Positions 1 to 8,663 of a stretch of 64,000 bases of DNA are shown in pieces (within the stretch, counting starts at the first letter, position 1; each line of letters opens with the position of its first letter). The stretch is from Bacillota bacterium (lineage in GTDB: Bacteria; Bacillota; Clostridia; Acetivibrionales; DSM-1351), in the NCBI GenBank assembly GCA_023400235.1, contig JAEXFI010000047.1, positions 16,894 to 80,893 on the forward strand. Reading direction: 5' to 3'. A model generated the notes under the pieces. That model worked only from the letters and a program-made list of their open reading frames with translations. It was not told where the DNA came from and did no database searches. Position numbers and translations under genes: made by a program.

Positions 1-176
1 AAAAACTTTCCAGTAGAATTTCCATTTAAATTCGACATTATTCGATTATTAAGCCTGCCGTCGTCTCCAGAATTGCCCCCCCTTGACTTATGTACCTTCT
101 TTACGAGTGTTAAAGCCGATGATGCAATTGTTTCCAATACTGACTTGATTTTTGATATGACCGGCTTGATATTCAT
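1..176 (-). CDS. N-terminal part of an unidentified protein (cut by window edge)
   Basis: An open frame of 58 codons runs off the left edge. It starts at an ATG at 176 behind a good ribosome binding site (AGGAGA, 5 nt spacing). The visible residues are polar and lysine/asparagine-rich (MNIKPVISKIKSVLETIASS), with no membrane segment yet. This could be the cytoplasmic N-terminus of a larger membrane protein such as a chemotaxis receptor, but that is a guess. Function is not assignable from this piece. Confidence 0.6.
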   Translation of the reverse strand, partial: MNIKPVISKIKSVLETIASSALTLVKKVHKSRGGNSGDDGRLNNRIMSNLNGNSTGKF

Positions 177-330
177 AAAACTCTCCTCACAATCCCGTTG
201 AATTTAGTGATTCGACACTATTCTCTCTACCATAATAATACTTCACAAGCCATATTTAATCAAGTAATATTTCACATGGAATGCCCAAAAGCAAGGCCTG
301 ATTTTTGTTAAAAATCACGTAGCGCAGAGG

Positions 331-1731
331 CTAAATACCACCTATTTCCAGGTTGTAATCACCCAAAAGATAGTACTGGGGCCTGGAAATACTCAATCTT
401 AATTTGTCATTTTCTCCCTCATTCAGATCATATTCTATATCCTTTGTAATCCCATTTTCATCCACATCATACATATATCCCCCGCCCTTTGTCACGCCAA
501 GAATATTAACTCTGTTGAAGGAGGCATTTTTTAAAATCATCTGCGGATTAGCATTTTTATAAGCAAGGCTGATTCTCAAGGCTCCATATTTATTGTCAGG
601 TCTGGCAACCTTCTCCACCTGCGTTATAATCATGGTGGAATCTTTAAAAGCAATCTGTTTGTTCAGCTTAAGTATTCTGCCTTCTTCAGGGACAGTCAGG
701 GAAACCGAGCTGCTCTCATCCCCCTCCACAATAAGGTACGGGATATTCAACACCATTTTTGAGTCCTCGGGGCTTACATCGAAATAAAACCTGTTATTGG
801 CTCCCATAAAGCCCTCCGGCGTCTTATATTCACGCCTTGCACCGTTTGTTATGAGGCTGATGTCCATGCCCTTGTAACCCTTGTCACTCTCCCTGGCATA
901 AGAATAAATAACAAAATCGCTCTTATTCACAGTGTAGAGTTCAACCTCCAGTCTGTTTCCGACCTTTTTGGGCACAGCAGTGATGGATATGTTGTTTTTT
1001 ACGTCGGTAGGGCCTATTTCCTTCAGACTTTCATAGCTTGCATAAGGCTTAAGTGTGAAATCCAGTTCCAGTCCGAATTCATTGTCAATCAGTGTATATG
1101 AGGTATTGTCATTTATAAGCTCTTCAGGAATTTCAAAGTTAATATAGGTATTTTCCAATTTTCCTCCCCCTCCGGTGGAAAAACTGGAGGACTTGTACTC
1201 CTTTCCCTTTACAGCAAGGCGTATATCCGGCTTCTTCATGGCCTGTGTCCTCAGAAGCTCCTCCAATTGCTGCTTTTCCTCCACAGTTTTGGGTTCACTA
1301 AAATCCTTTTTCTCTATTTCATAAGAAATACCAAGTGTACTTTTTTCAGCCAGCACCGTTCGTACAGTCATTATAGCCTTATCGTTCTCCGCTCTCAGTA
1401 TGCTTTCCCTGGCTATAAATTTAATTTTCTGATTATTCTCAACTATCCCATAGCCTGGAATAAAGCCGAATAATTTGGAAAAAGCTTCTGCCACATTGTC
1501 CACCCCGACCACTGCGGTGGACACAGCCAGCAAAACAATTGCGGCGGAGACTGTAGCGGCTATTTTTTTCAATACGCCTCTGTATCTGGTAAGTCCGGTC
1601 TTTTTATAGACAGAGGACTTTATTCTTTCCAACGCCTTTCTATCCAGCTCAAAAGCCAACTCTGCATTAAGGAGGTTGTCTGTTTGATGAGTATCCAGCC
1701 GGTCAAGCTCATAAATTAGGTTTTCTTCCAT
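331..1731 (-). CDS. DUF4179 domain protein, probable membrane partner (anti-sigma type) of the adjacent ECF sigma factor
   Basis: This 466-residue protein is probably a membrane anti-sigma-like sensor. A short cytoplasmic N-terminus (MEENLIYELDRLD, about 50 residues) is followed by one transmembrane segment near residues 55-75 (TVSAAIVLLAVSTAVVGV). A large extracellular beta-rich domain of the DUF4179 type comes next, opening with the usual AFSKLFGFIPGYG stretch. The start at 1731 is chosen over an ATG at 1773 because it follows a GGATGG-type site and begins 1 nt after the sigma stop codon, implying translational coupling. DUF4179 genes are commonly next to ECF sigma genes. What signal the outer domain senses is unknown. 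A second such pair lies at 48.0-49.6 kb. Confidence 0.85.
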   Translation of the reverse strand: MEENLIYELDRLDTHQTDNLLNAELAFELDRKALERIKSSVYKKTGLTRYRGVLKKIAATVSAAIVLLAVSTAVVGVDNVAEAFSKLFGFIPGYGIVENNQKIKFIARESILRAENDKAIMTVRTVLAEKSTLGISYEIEKKDFSEPKTVEEKQQLEELLRTQAMKKPDIRLAVKGKEYKSSSFSTGGGGKLENTYINFEIPEELINDNTSYTLIDNEFGLELDFTLKPYASYESLKEIGPTDVKNNISITAVPKKVGNRLEVELYTVNKSDFVIYSYARESDKGYKGMDISLITNGARREYKTPEGFMGANNRFYFDVSPEDSKMVLNIPYLIVEGDESSSVSLTVPEEGRILKLNKQIAFKDSTMIITQVEKVARPDNKYGALRISLAYKNANPQMILKNASFNRVNILGVTKGGGYMYDVDENGITKDIEYDLNEGENDKLRLSISRPQYYLLGDYNLEIGGI

Positions 1732-1732
1732 T

Positions 1733-2332
1733 TCAACTGTCCATCCTTTCCTGAAAATCCATATCGGCACCAATAATTGCCCTGAGTTTCCTGAGTCCCC
1801 TTGAAACTTTCTTGTCTATGGTATTTTCCTTAAAATTCATAAGCCCGGCAATTACCCTCGTACTCTGTCCGAAATAATACTTCCTGATAAATATCTCACT
1901 ATCAGGTTCTCCCAGAGCTTTTATGCTGCTTATAAGGAGATTTCTGGTGTCAGAGCGGTCACTCAGCACGTGGGGCTCACTGCTCCCATGGGATTTATCC
2001 TGAGTACCTTCTCCTAATGCATGAAGAGGTAATATGGCTGCATGTTCCTTAATATTTTTTCTGTACATATCAATTGCTCTTCTTTTCGCAATTGTTGCAA
2101 GAAAACTTTTTATAGTTCCTTTGGATAGGTCTATACTTGCTCTTTTTTCAAAGGCTTCATAGAAAACCGAACTTACGCACTCCTCTATATCCTCCTTAGG
2201 ACAAACGGCTGAAAGTTTATTTAATACTATTGTATAGACCAGACCGGCGTACGTATTCATTAACTTTTCCAGTCCTGCTCCAGGTTTTTTCATTAGTAAA
2301 GCCAATATTTTTTCTTCCAAAAGAAGTACCAT
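1733..2332 (-). CDS. ECF-type RNA polymerase sigma factor
   Basis: A 199-residue sigma-70 family protein. Region 2 lies around residues 20-95 (EECVSSVFYEAFEKR, TIKSFLATIAKRRAIDMYRK) and region 4 around 130-190 (EIFIRKYYFGQSTRVIAGLMNFKENTIDKKVSRGLRKLR). It lacks regions 1 and 3, as expected for an ECF factor. It is the upstream gene of a two-gene unit with the DUF4179 protein. The start is uncertain. The ATG at 2332 directly abuts its AAGAAAGG site, so a TTG 12 nt further in, with better spacing, may be used. The promoter it recognises is not apparent. Confidence 0.88.
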   Translation of the reverse strand: MVLLLEEKILALLMKKPGAGLEKLMNTYAGLVYTIVLNKLSAVCPKEDIEECVSSVFYEAFEKRASIDLSKGTIKSFLATIAKRRAIDMYRKNIKEHAAILPLHALGEGTQDKSHGSSEPHVLSDRSDTRNLLISSIKALGEPDSEIFIRKYYFGQSTRVIAGLMNFKENTIDKKVSRGLRKLRAIIGADMDFQERMDS

Positions 2333-2404
2333 CCTTTCTTAAACCTGTTTCACCAAATAATTCGAAACCAAGGTCAAGAATCTGACACACCAAATAATAA
2401 ATAT

Positions 2405-3331
2405 TTATTTTGAGGGGTTGGTTAAAAATACTATGGAGGCAGCGGCTACGAATACCAGCGTCATAATAAGCGCAAACACTGAAAGCCTCTTATAGTTGAT
2501 TATATTCAAAATTCTGCTTTTAACGTTGGATTGACCGAAGGCTGCGGACAGAAGAGTATTCCTCCCTGTTCCCAGTGACATAAGCGTACGAGCATAATTC
2601 TTTCTCTCTTCCGGTAAAAGACCTTTTACCGCTCTTATATCGCAGGTAAGCTCCATATCATCAATAAAAAACTTGAAAAAAATCCAGACCAGGGGATTGA
2701 ACCAGTGCACACAGGCTGCAAGTAATCCCGCAAGCCTCAGCAGATTGTCATGCCGTTTTATATGGATACGTTCATGCATCAAAATGTAATCCAGTCTGCT
2801 ATCCTCCTTACAGCTTTCAGGAATAAGTATCCTTTGCTTGAAAAAGCCATGTACCATGGGACTTTCAACCAACTCTCCGGTATATATGTTCTCCCGTACA
2901 GGCCTCACCGCCCTGAGCCGCAAATTTGTCAGCAGCAGCATCAGCCCCCAAAACAGAAGCAACCCTGCCACACCGGCTATCCAGATGACCGCTGCTATTC
3001 TAAACACCATATCAAGGCTGTGGGTCTTATAAGTAACAGGAAAATAGGACTCGGCAGCGCCAATGCTGTTTGACATGCTGAAGCCCACTCCTCCTTCTGC
3101 GGTTCCTGGCACGGTTACAACCTTTTTCACAAGACCGCCTGAAAAATTAAGCAGACTCAGCCTGCTGGAAACCGAAAAGGGTATCAACAGCCGTATCAAT
3201 ACCAGCGCCCACATGTAATAAATACCCGATTTTGGTATGGGGGGCATTTTCCTGATTGTTATTATCAAAAGTCCCATTATGCCTGCGGTTATACTCATAT
3301 TTACAACGGAATAAAAGACTGTATCCAACAT
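2405..3331 (-). CDS. M56-family membrane metallopeptidase (BlaR1/MecR1-like, no sensor domain)
   Basis: A 308-residue membrane protein of the BlaR1/MecR1 peptidase family. Hydrophobic segments lie near 8-27, 37-55, 108-135 and 283-303. The zinc motif HERIH is at residues 186-190, followed by IKRHDNLLR as in the family. Unlike classical BlaR1 it stops after the last membrane segment and has no penicillin-binding sensor domain. It follows the BlaI-type repressor by 15 bp with its own GGGAGG site, so the two form an operon. By analogy it may trigger cleavage of the repressor in response to a cell-envelope signal. That signal is unknown. Confidence 0.88.
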   Translation of the reverse strand: MLDTVFYSVVNMSITAGIMGLLIITIRKMPPIPKSGIYYMWALVLIRLLIPFSVSSRLSLLNFSGGLVKKVVTVPGTAEGGVGFSMSNSIGAAESYFPVTYKTHSLDMVFRIAAVIWIAGVAGLLLFWGLMLLLTNLRLRAVRPVRENIYTGELVESPMVHGFFKQRILIPESCKEDSRLDYILMHERIHIKRHDNLLRLAGLLAACVHWFNPLVWIFFKFFIDDMELTCDIRAVKGLLPEERKNYARTLMSLGTGRNTLLSAAFGQSNVKSRILNIINYKRLSVFALIMTLVFVAAASIVFLTNPSK

Positions 3332-3346
3332 ATCTACCTCCCACGG

Positions 3347-3712
3347 CTATTTGCCGTTTTTCTCAATTATACTGCGAAGCTCCTCTATTTCTTCCTCGCT
3401 TAGATTGTCACTTTGAATAAAGGATGCAAAGAATAATTTTTTAGAGCCTTTGTACAGCTTGTTTATAAGATTTGAGGTTTCTGCCAGTTGTACCTGTTCC
3501 CTGGTGAGCATGGGTATGCACACAAAGTTTGGCTCCTCCCGCCTTATGGCGTTTTTCTCAACCAGCTTTTTTATTATGGTGTAGGTAGTGTTCTTGTTCC
3601 AGCCAATTCTGTCCTGGGCAATGACTGAAAGACTTTTCGCCGAAGTGGGCCCATTGTCCCATAATAACTCCATAATCTTTATCTCGCTGTCAAAAAGCTT
3701 TATTTGTTCCAT
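3347..3712 (-). CDS. BlaI/MecI/CopY-family transcriptional repressor
   Basis: A 121-residue winged-helix repressor. The N-terminal two thirds (SEIKIMELLWDNGPTSAKSL to NTTYTIIKKLVEKNAI) is the typical BlaI/MecI DNA-binding domain. The rest is the helical dimerisation tail. In the family, the paired M56 protease inactivates the repressor. A GGAGG site lies 8 nt before the ATG. A candidate promoter with overlapping dyads of the form GACTA-N6-TAGTC lies 85-140 bp upstream, consistent with autoregulation. No beta-lactamase gene is nearby, so the regulon may be wider than this locus. Confidence 0.9.
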   Translation of the reverse strand: MEQIKLFDSEIKIMELLWDNGPTSAKSLSVIAQDRIGWNKNTTYTIIKKLVEKNAIRREEPNFVCIPMLTREQVQLAETSNLINKLYKGSKKLFFASFIQSDNLSEEEIEELRSIIEKNGK

Positions 3713-3795
3713 TTAAAAAACCTCCATATTTGTGGTGTTATGAGCCCAATCCCAATTTCTCAGGCTCTGCCTTTCTTGTCGTCCATCAATATAAA

Positions 3796-3853
3796 ACAGA
3801 CTATGGCAGTAGTCTTATAGTAATAAACTACTGCCATAGTCTGTCTTTGTCAA
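3796..3853 (-). promoter_or_regulatory. Candidate BlaI-type operator and promoter of the BlaI/M56 operon
   Basis: A perfect 17-bp inverted repeat (ACAGACTATGGCAGTAG and its complement, 3796-3812 and 3828-3844, 15-nt loop). Each arm is itself a dyad: GACTA-N6-TAGTC at 3799-3814 and ACTA-N6-TAGT at 3827-3840. On the minus strand a TTGACA box lies at 3848-3853 with a TAGTTT -10 at 17 bp spacing, inside the repeat. The overlap fits a repressed promoter. The same hairpin followed by TTTTAT could also end rhaD transcripts. Confidence 0.55.
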
Positions 3854-3889
3854 TACATTTTAATCCGGATGGCTAAATAATGTTGTTTA

Positions 3890-4702
3890 TTAATCCAAAT
3901 ACCCGGCTCTTGGGGTTATTCCAAAAGCCCTGGCAAGAAGCCTGAGATTTTCGTCAGTAATAGTTTGCTTAACAGGCATATGCATAATCTTGATAAAAAT
4001 CTCCGCCGCCTTTTCCACCGTCTCTATAAGTCCAAAGGTTTCGTCCAGATCACGGCCGGTGCCGAATATACCGTGCTGAGCCCATACCACCACCCTGAAC
4101 TCTTTCATTTTTTCAGCAGTGACCCTGCCAATCTCCTCATTTCCGCACAGCATCCAGGGCAGTACACTCACCCCATCAGGGAATACCACCAGACACTCGG
4201 TGCACATTTGCCAAAGAGTTCTGGTAAAAGCCCGCTGGTCAAGCTCATGTACAAAAGTCATGGCTATTGTATTTGTGGGATGGGTATGTATTACAACCCT
4301 GTGTTCCGGATCCGCCTCAAGTCTTTCTATGTGTGTCATCAGGTGGGCGGGCAGCTCACTGGTAGGCCGGCCCCCGTCTTCAAAGCCCCAGAGCAGCTCC
4401 AGACACTTGCCGTCCTCTGCAACTCTTACCACTCCAAGATTTATTCCAGGTGCCCCCGACACATTTTTAAAGTACTTTCCTGTCCCTGTTACAACAAGTA
4501 TTTTTCCAACGAGAGCAGTACCGTCAAAGGACATGGGCAGTTTCCTCACCACCTTCATTAAGTCCAGATATCCGGCAACCTGGCTTTCAGGTACTATATG
4601 GCTTATATTGCCCCCATTTCTTTCATCCCAGCCAAGTCTGTAAAGATTGTCGGTCAATCTGCACATTTCAGTAATGAACGGAGCTGTTAATATATCTTTC
4701 AT
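3890..4702 (-). CDS. rhaD: L-rhamnulose-1-phosphate aldolase
   Basis: Cleaves L-rhamnulose 1-phosphate to dihydroxyacetone phosphate and L-lactaldehyde, the last step of the rhamnose pathway. At 270 residues it has the usual length of class II aldolase RhaD. The N-terminus (GWDERNGGNISHIV) carries the conserved phosphate-binding GGN. Zinc ligands are visible as HTH at residues 139-141 and H210 (WAQHGIFG), with E115 as the catalytic acid candidate. It is third in the minus-strand rhaB-rhaA-rhaD cluster, separated from rhaA by 139 bp, so it may have its own promoter. No lactaldehyde reductase or dehydrogenase gene is adjacent. Confidence 0.95.
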   Translation of the reverse strand: MKDILTAPFITEMCRLTDNLYRLGWDERNGGNISHIVPESQVAGYLDLMKVVRKLPMSFDGTALVGKILVVTGTGKYFKNVSGAPGINLGVVRVAEDGKCLELLWGFEDGGRPTSELPAHLMTHIERLEADPEHRVVIHTHPTNTIAMTFVHELDQRAFTRTLWQMCTECLVVFPDGVSVLPWMLCGNEEIGRVTAEKMKEFRVVVWAQHGIFGTGRDLDETFGLIETVEKAAEIFIKIMHMPVKQTITDENLRLLARAFGITPRAGYLD

Positions 4703-4841
4703 TTATGTTCCCGCTTTCTTAAGTTTATTTTCACACCAGCCACTTGTATTTCAATAAATCTCCTCATTGGTTAAATATCAAAGCCCTATCTTATTTAATT
4801 TAACCTGTAGTTTTTAACCGGCACAAAAGTATTAATTTATG

Positions 4842-6095
4842 CTATCTTCCAACTAAAACATCTCTTTCATATTTCTTTACTTCAGCCAGCCAGGCCTCCC
4901 TCACCGGTACATTCATAACTTTGCAGTAGTAATCCCACACCGCTCCAAAAGGATAGGTTTTAAGCTCCTCCAGCATGGCCAGCCTGCTGGTGTAGTCGCC
5001 GTCCTGCTCCAGTCTTATAAGTTCTCCGGCAGGTTCCAGCATTGCTTTTAACAAAGCTTTTATCATGTTCCTGCTTCCAATTACCCAGGCTGCTATTCTG
5101 TTAATGCTTCCATCAAAGAAATCCAGCCCGATGTGGGTCCTGTCCAGCAGCTTGCTTCTTACAAGTGCTTGAGCTATGTTATTGAGTTCATCGTCCATAA
5201 TTACCACGTGGTCACTGTCCCATCTTACCGGGCGGCTTACATGTAAAAGCAGCCGGTCTGTGAACATAAGCACTGTGGCAATTTTATCTGATATGACTTC
5301 AGTTGGGTGAAAGTGTCCGGTATCCAGGCAAACCGCCTTGTTATTCCGGACGGCGTAGCCCAGGCAGAATTCATTTGAACCCACCACATAGCTTTCAGTT
5401 CCTATACCGAATACCTTGCCTTCAACAGCATCAATGTTGTGTCTTGCATCTATTTTTCCAGAAAAAACCTGATCCAGTGCACCTTTCATACGCTGTCTCG
5501 GAGCTTCCCTGTCCACAGGTATATCCTTATAGCCGTCAGGGAACCAGAAGTTTGTAACACACGTCTGGCCAAGCTCTCGTCCGAAATATTCACCAATTTT
5601 GCGGCTTTTGCTGCAATGCCTTATCCAGAAATCCCTGATTTCACTGTCGGCACTGCTTATGGTAAAACCACTGTCTGCTTTTGGGTGAGAAAAGCAGGTG
5701 GGATTGAAATCAAGTCCCAGTCCCTGTTGTCTTGCCCACTCTACCCAACCTTCAAAATGTCTTGGCTCCAATTGATCCAGCTCTATCTTCTCTTCCGTAT
5801 CCGCATATATGGCATGAAGGTTTACCTTGTGCCTGCCGGGGATTAGGCTCAGAGCCTTCTCCAGGTCCTGTCGCAATTCTTTTGCATTTCGTGCCGCACC
5901 GGGATAGTTCCCGGTAACCTGGATTCCCCCGCTCAACGCCTGATCCTTGAACAAAAAGCCCGCCACATCATCCCCCTGCCAGCAGTGAAGTGAAATTTTC
6001 ACCTCCTTCAATGCCTCCAACACTTTATCCGTATCCACGCCAAGCTTCCCATAGGCCTTTTTTGCCAGTTCATAAGCTTCATTGATTTCGTTCAT
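4842..6095 (-). CDS. rhaA: L-rhamnose isomerase
   Basis: Converts L-rhamnose to L-rhamnulose in the cytoplasm, using divalent metal. The 417-residue product matches the family length (about 419). Family blocks are clear: LHCWQGDDVAGF near the start, HAIYADT, GLDFNPTCFSHP, GTESYVVGSNEF, and CLDTGHFHPTEV with metal-binding residues. A longer frame opens at 6146, but I chose the ATG at 6095 because GGGAGGAAATC precedes it exactly. The start overlaps the end of rhaB by 17 nt, implying coupled translation of kinase and isomerase. Confidence 0.95.
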   Translation of the reverse strand: MNEINEAYELAKKAYGKLGVDTDKVLEALKEVKISLHCWQGDDVAGFLFKDQALSGGIQVTGNYPGAARNAKELRQDLEKALSLIPGRHKVNLHAIYADTEEKIELDQLEPRHFEGWVEWARQQGLGLDFNPTCFSHPKADSGFTISSADSEIRDFWIRHCSKSRKIGEYFGRELGQTCVTNFWFPDGYKDIPVDREAPRQRMKGALDQVFSGKIDARHNIDAVEGKVFGIGTESYVVGSNEFCLGYAVRNNKAVCLDTGHFHPTEVISDKIATVLMFTDRLLLHVSRPVRWDSDHVVIMDDELNNIAQALVRSKLLDRTHIGLDFFDGSINRIAAWVIGSRNMIKALLKAMLEPAGELIRLEQDGDYTSRLAMLEELKTYPFGAVWDYYCKVMNVPVREAWLAEVKKYERDVLVGR

Positions 6096-7572
6096 GATTT
6101 CCTCCCAGAATTTGTTTGTATTCCTCATAAGCCTTCTGCCATTCATCCTGCTGGACAGGCTTGTAAACTTTTATATCCGTTGAATTCCTGATTATCTCCC
6201 TTGCCTGAGATAAGTCCCTTATTTCTCCAAGTGCAATGAATTGAACTGCAATATTCCCCATTACGGTGGCCTCCACCGGACCTGCATGAACATCCCTGCC
6301 GCAGGCATTGGCTGTCAGCCTGCACAGAAGAGTATCCTTAATACCCCCGCCTATGATATTTATACTCTTAAACTGCTTTCCTGTAAGCTCTTCAAGCTTT
6401 TCAACGGTATACCTGTATTTCAAAGCCAGACTCTGATATATACAGCGCATTATCTCCCCTCTAGTCCCGGGTACCTGCTGCCCCGTCCTCATGCAGAATT
6501 TCCTGATTCTCCCCGGCAGGTTCCCGGGAGCCTCAAAATCAGGGGCATCGGGGTCTATGTAACATTGGAAGGGTTCAGCTTCAAGAGCTTCGTTTTCAAG
6601 TGTATTGAAATCCGTCTCAGCCCCTTCTCTCTGCCACTGTCTTCGCGACTCCTGTATAAGCCACAAGCCCATTATATTTTTAAGGAAACGTATTTTATTG
6701 TCAAACCCTATCTCGTTGGTAAAGTTGGCTTCCATAGACTCCTTGCCCACTATGGGCCTGTCACTTTCAATTCCCAGCAGCGACCAGGTGCCGCAGCTTA
6801 TATATACAAAATCCCCGCTGACGGCAGGAGCACTTACCACTGCCGATGCCGTATCATGTGTGGCAACTGCGATGACAGGCACTTCACCGCAGGAAAGTTC
6901 CTGGCACAACTCCTTTGACAAGGTTCCATATATTTCCGCGGGATAAATTGTTTCAGGAAAAAGCCCCTGCTTTATACCCAGCTTTTCACATATTTCAAAA
7001 CACCATTTATAAGTCACAGGATTAAACAGACTTGTGGTGGAGACATTTGTTATTTCACTCCGCTTTTTACCTGTGAGGAAATACGCCAGAAGATCCGGTA
7101 TCAGCAGCATGGTTTCTGCATTATCCATCATCTCCGGTTGATGCTTTGCCAGATAAGCAAGCTGAAAAATTGTATTTATTCTCATGTGCTGTATACCTGT
7201 GGAATTATATACTGCTTCCTTGGGTATCATACGGAAAACCTCACCGTCAATGCCTTCCGTTCTCAAATCCCTGTAATGGACCGGATTACACAGCATATTC
7301 CCCCTTTTATCCAACAGTGCAAAATCAACACCCCAGGCATCTATGCCAATAGCATCAAAACCTCCTGCATTTTGTGCCTTTGTAATACTTTGCTTCATTT
7401 CATGGTAAAGCCTCAGGATGTCCCAGTAAATAATTCCTCCCACTGTTACAGGCTCATTGCTAAACCGGTGAATTTCCTGCATTCTCAAGGTGTGTCCGTC
7501 ATATTGGCCCAGCATGGCCCTTCCGCTGGATGCTCCGAAATCCAATGCCAAAACTCTTTTTTTGTTATTCAT
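6079..7572 (-). CDS. rhaB: L-rhamnulokinase
   Basis: Phosphorylates L-rhamnulose with ATP. This is a 497-residue FGGY-family kinase. The N-terminal phosphate-binding loop is LALDFGASSGRAMLG and the catalytic-domain block is GIDAWGVDFALLD. The second-domain motifs VIAVATHDTASAVV and INIIGGGIKDTLLCRLTANA are also present. It is the first gene of the rha cluster, with GGCGGAG before the ATG. A 247-bp region separates it from the divergent DeoR-type regulator, the likely place of rhamnose control. Confidence 0.95.
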   Translation of the reverse strand: MNNKKRVLALDFGASSGRAMLGQYDGHTLRMQEIHRFSNEPVTVGGIIYWDILRLYHEMKQSITKAQNAGGFDAIGIDAWGVDFALLDKRGNMLCNPVHYRDLRTEGIDGEVFRMIPKEAVYNSTGIQHMRINTIFQLAYLAKHQPEMMDNAETMLLIPDLLAYFLTGKKRSEITNVSTTSLFNPVTYKWCFEICEKLGIKQGLFPETIYPAEIYGTLSKELCQELSCGEVPVIAVATHDTASAVVSAPAVSGDFVYISCGTWSLLGIESDRPIVGKESMEANFTNEIGFDNKIRFLKNIMGLWLIQESRRQWQREGAETDFNTLENEALEAEPFQCYIDPDAPDFEAPGNLPGRIRKFCMRTGQQVPGTRGEIMRCIYQSLALKYRYTVEKLEELTGKQFKSINIIGGGIKDTLLCRLTANACGRDVHAGPVEATVMGNIAVQFIALGEIRDLSQAREIIRNSTDIKVYKPVQQDEWQKAYEEYKQILGGNHERNQ

Positions 7573-7819
7573 GCATTTCTCCGCCTTTTATTTTCAAGTT
7601 GCATATATTTTGATCCTGAAAATTGCTCTAATATGTAATTAAGCTGCCCCTAAGCATTCCCTAACATAAATTATATTATACGTGCTCATTTGCGTCTATA
7701 TATGCTCACTATGTTGATGTCTACACATTTTTATGCTATTATTCAAGCATACATAAGCACATACGCACAGAAAGTAATCCAGAAGCGGCCGGGACAGATA
7801 ATGGGGGGAGAGATTTTCA
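7573..7819. promoter_or_regulatory. Divergent control region between rhaB and the DeoR regulator
   Basis: An AT-rich region of 247 bp holding both outward promoters. Repeated short words TGCTCA and AAGCATA / AAGCACATACGCAC occur between 7681 and 7770, in both orientations (for example CGTGCTCATTTGCG and TATATATGCTCAC). They are plausible half-sites for the regulator, but no clean dyad stands out and no single -10/-35 pair could be assigned with confidence. Confidence 0.35.
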
Positions 7820-8596
7820 ATGTTTGAAGAGGAGCGCCACAATAAAATCCTGGATATAATAAACACCAGGAAAAGCGCCAGGGTGGGAGATTTAAGCAAG
7901 GCACTCTACGTAAGTGCTGCCACTGTACGGAGGGATTTAGCCAAAATGGAAAAGTCCGGGCTGATAAAGCGGTCACATGGAGGAGCCGTATTGTTTGAAA
8001 GTTCAAATGGGGAATCTGCCATATCCGTTCGGGAACTTGAGAATATAAAAGAAAAAAAGCTTATTGCAGAGCTGGCTGTCAGCTTTATAAGTTCTAATTC
8101 GGTAATATTTATGGACTCCAGCAGCACTGCGGGCATGGTAATACCCTACCTTGCACAGTTCAAATACCTTACGGTCATTACCAACGGCCTCAAAAACGCC
8201 TTGCTGCTGTCTGAAAAGACGGAGGCCAGAATTCATATGCCGGGAGGTATAGTGAATTCCCGTTCAAATTCCCTTTTGGGAAGCGATACTCTGGATTATC
8301 TGTCCGGATTAAATGCAGGGCTTGCCATATTCTCCTGCAGCGGACTCACCCCCGGCAACGGTGTCACCGACGCATCCTTTGAGCAGTCCAGGCTGAAAAA
8401 ATCCCTTATAAGAAATTCCAAAGTCCGCGTATTACTTTGTGACAGCAGCAAATTCGGAAATATCTTTATGTGCAGAACCTGCGGCATTGATGAATTGGAC
8501 TACATAATCACCGACAGGAGTCCCCTGCAGGAATATCTGGAGGCTGCGGAAAAGCAAAACTGTGAAATAATCTGGCCACAGCAGATAATGAAATAA
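7820..8596 (+). CDS. DeoR/GlpR-family transcriptional regulator, probable rhamnose regulator
   Basis: A 258-residue sugar-operon repressor. The N-terminal DeoR helix-turn-helix (residues 1-58) ends in the family signature VSAATVRRDLAKMEKSGLIKRSHGGAV. The C-terminal DeoRC sugar-phosphate-sensing domain shows MDSSSTAGMVIPYL, VITNGLKNA and SCSGLTPGNGVTD. A GGGGAGAG site precedes the ATG. It is divergent from rhaB, so control of rhaBAD, with rhamnulose or its phosphate as effector, is the natural inference. The sequence alone does not show the effector. A terminator follows the stop codon. Confidence 0.88.
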   Translation: MFEEERHNKILDIINTRKSARVGDLSKALYVSAATVRRDLAKMEKSGLIKRSHGGAVLFESSNGESAISVRELENIKEKKLIAELAVSFISSNSVIFMDSSSTAGMVIPYLAQFKYLTVITNGLKNALLLSEKTEARIHMPGGIVNSRSNSLLGSDTLDYLSGLNAGLAIFSCSGLTPGNGVTDASFEQSRLKKSLIRNSKVRVLLCDSSKFGNIFMCRTCGIDELDYIITDRSPLQEYLEAAEKQNCEIIWPQQIMK

Positions 8597-8628
8597 AAAA
8601 CCTCACTGCCATGAAGTGAGGCTTTTTC
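8595..8628. terminator. Bidirectional rho-independent terminator
   Basis: Stem CCTCACT / AGTGAGG (8601-8607, 8615-8621) is flanked by an A run on the left and CTTTTT on the right. It can serve both the DeoR gene (plus) and the alarmone synthetase gene (minus), which converge here. Confidence 0.8.
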
Positions 8629-8663
8629 CCACATGCCAGCAGCCCGCTCACACTTTATATGAG

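Noticed and set aside
6241..6918. Plus-strand frame inside rhaB
   Set aside because: It is antisense to a clear kinase gene; composition follows the opposite-strand codons.
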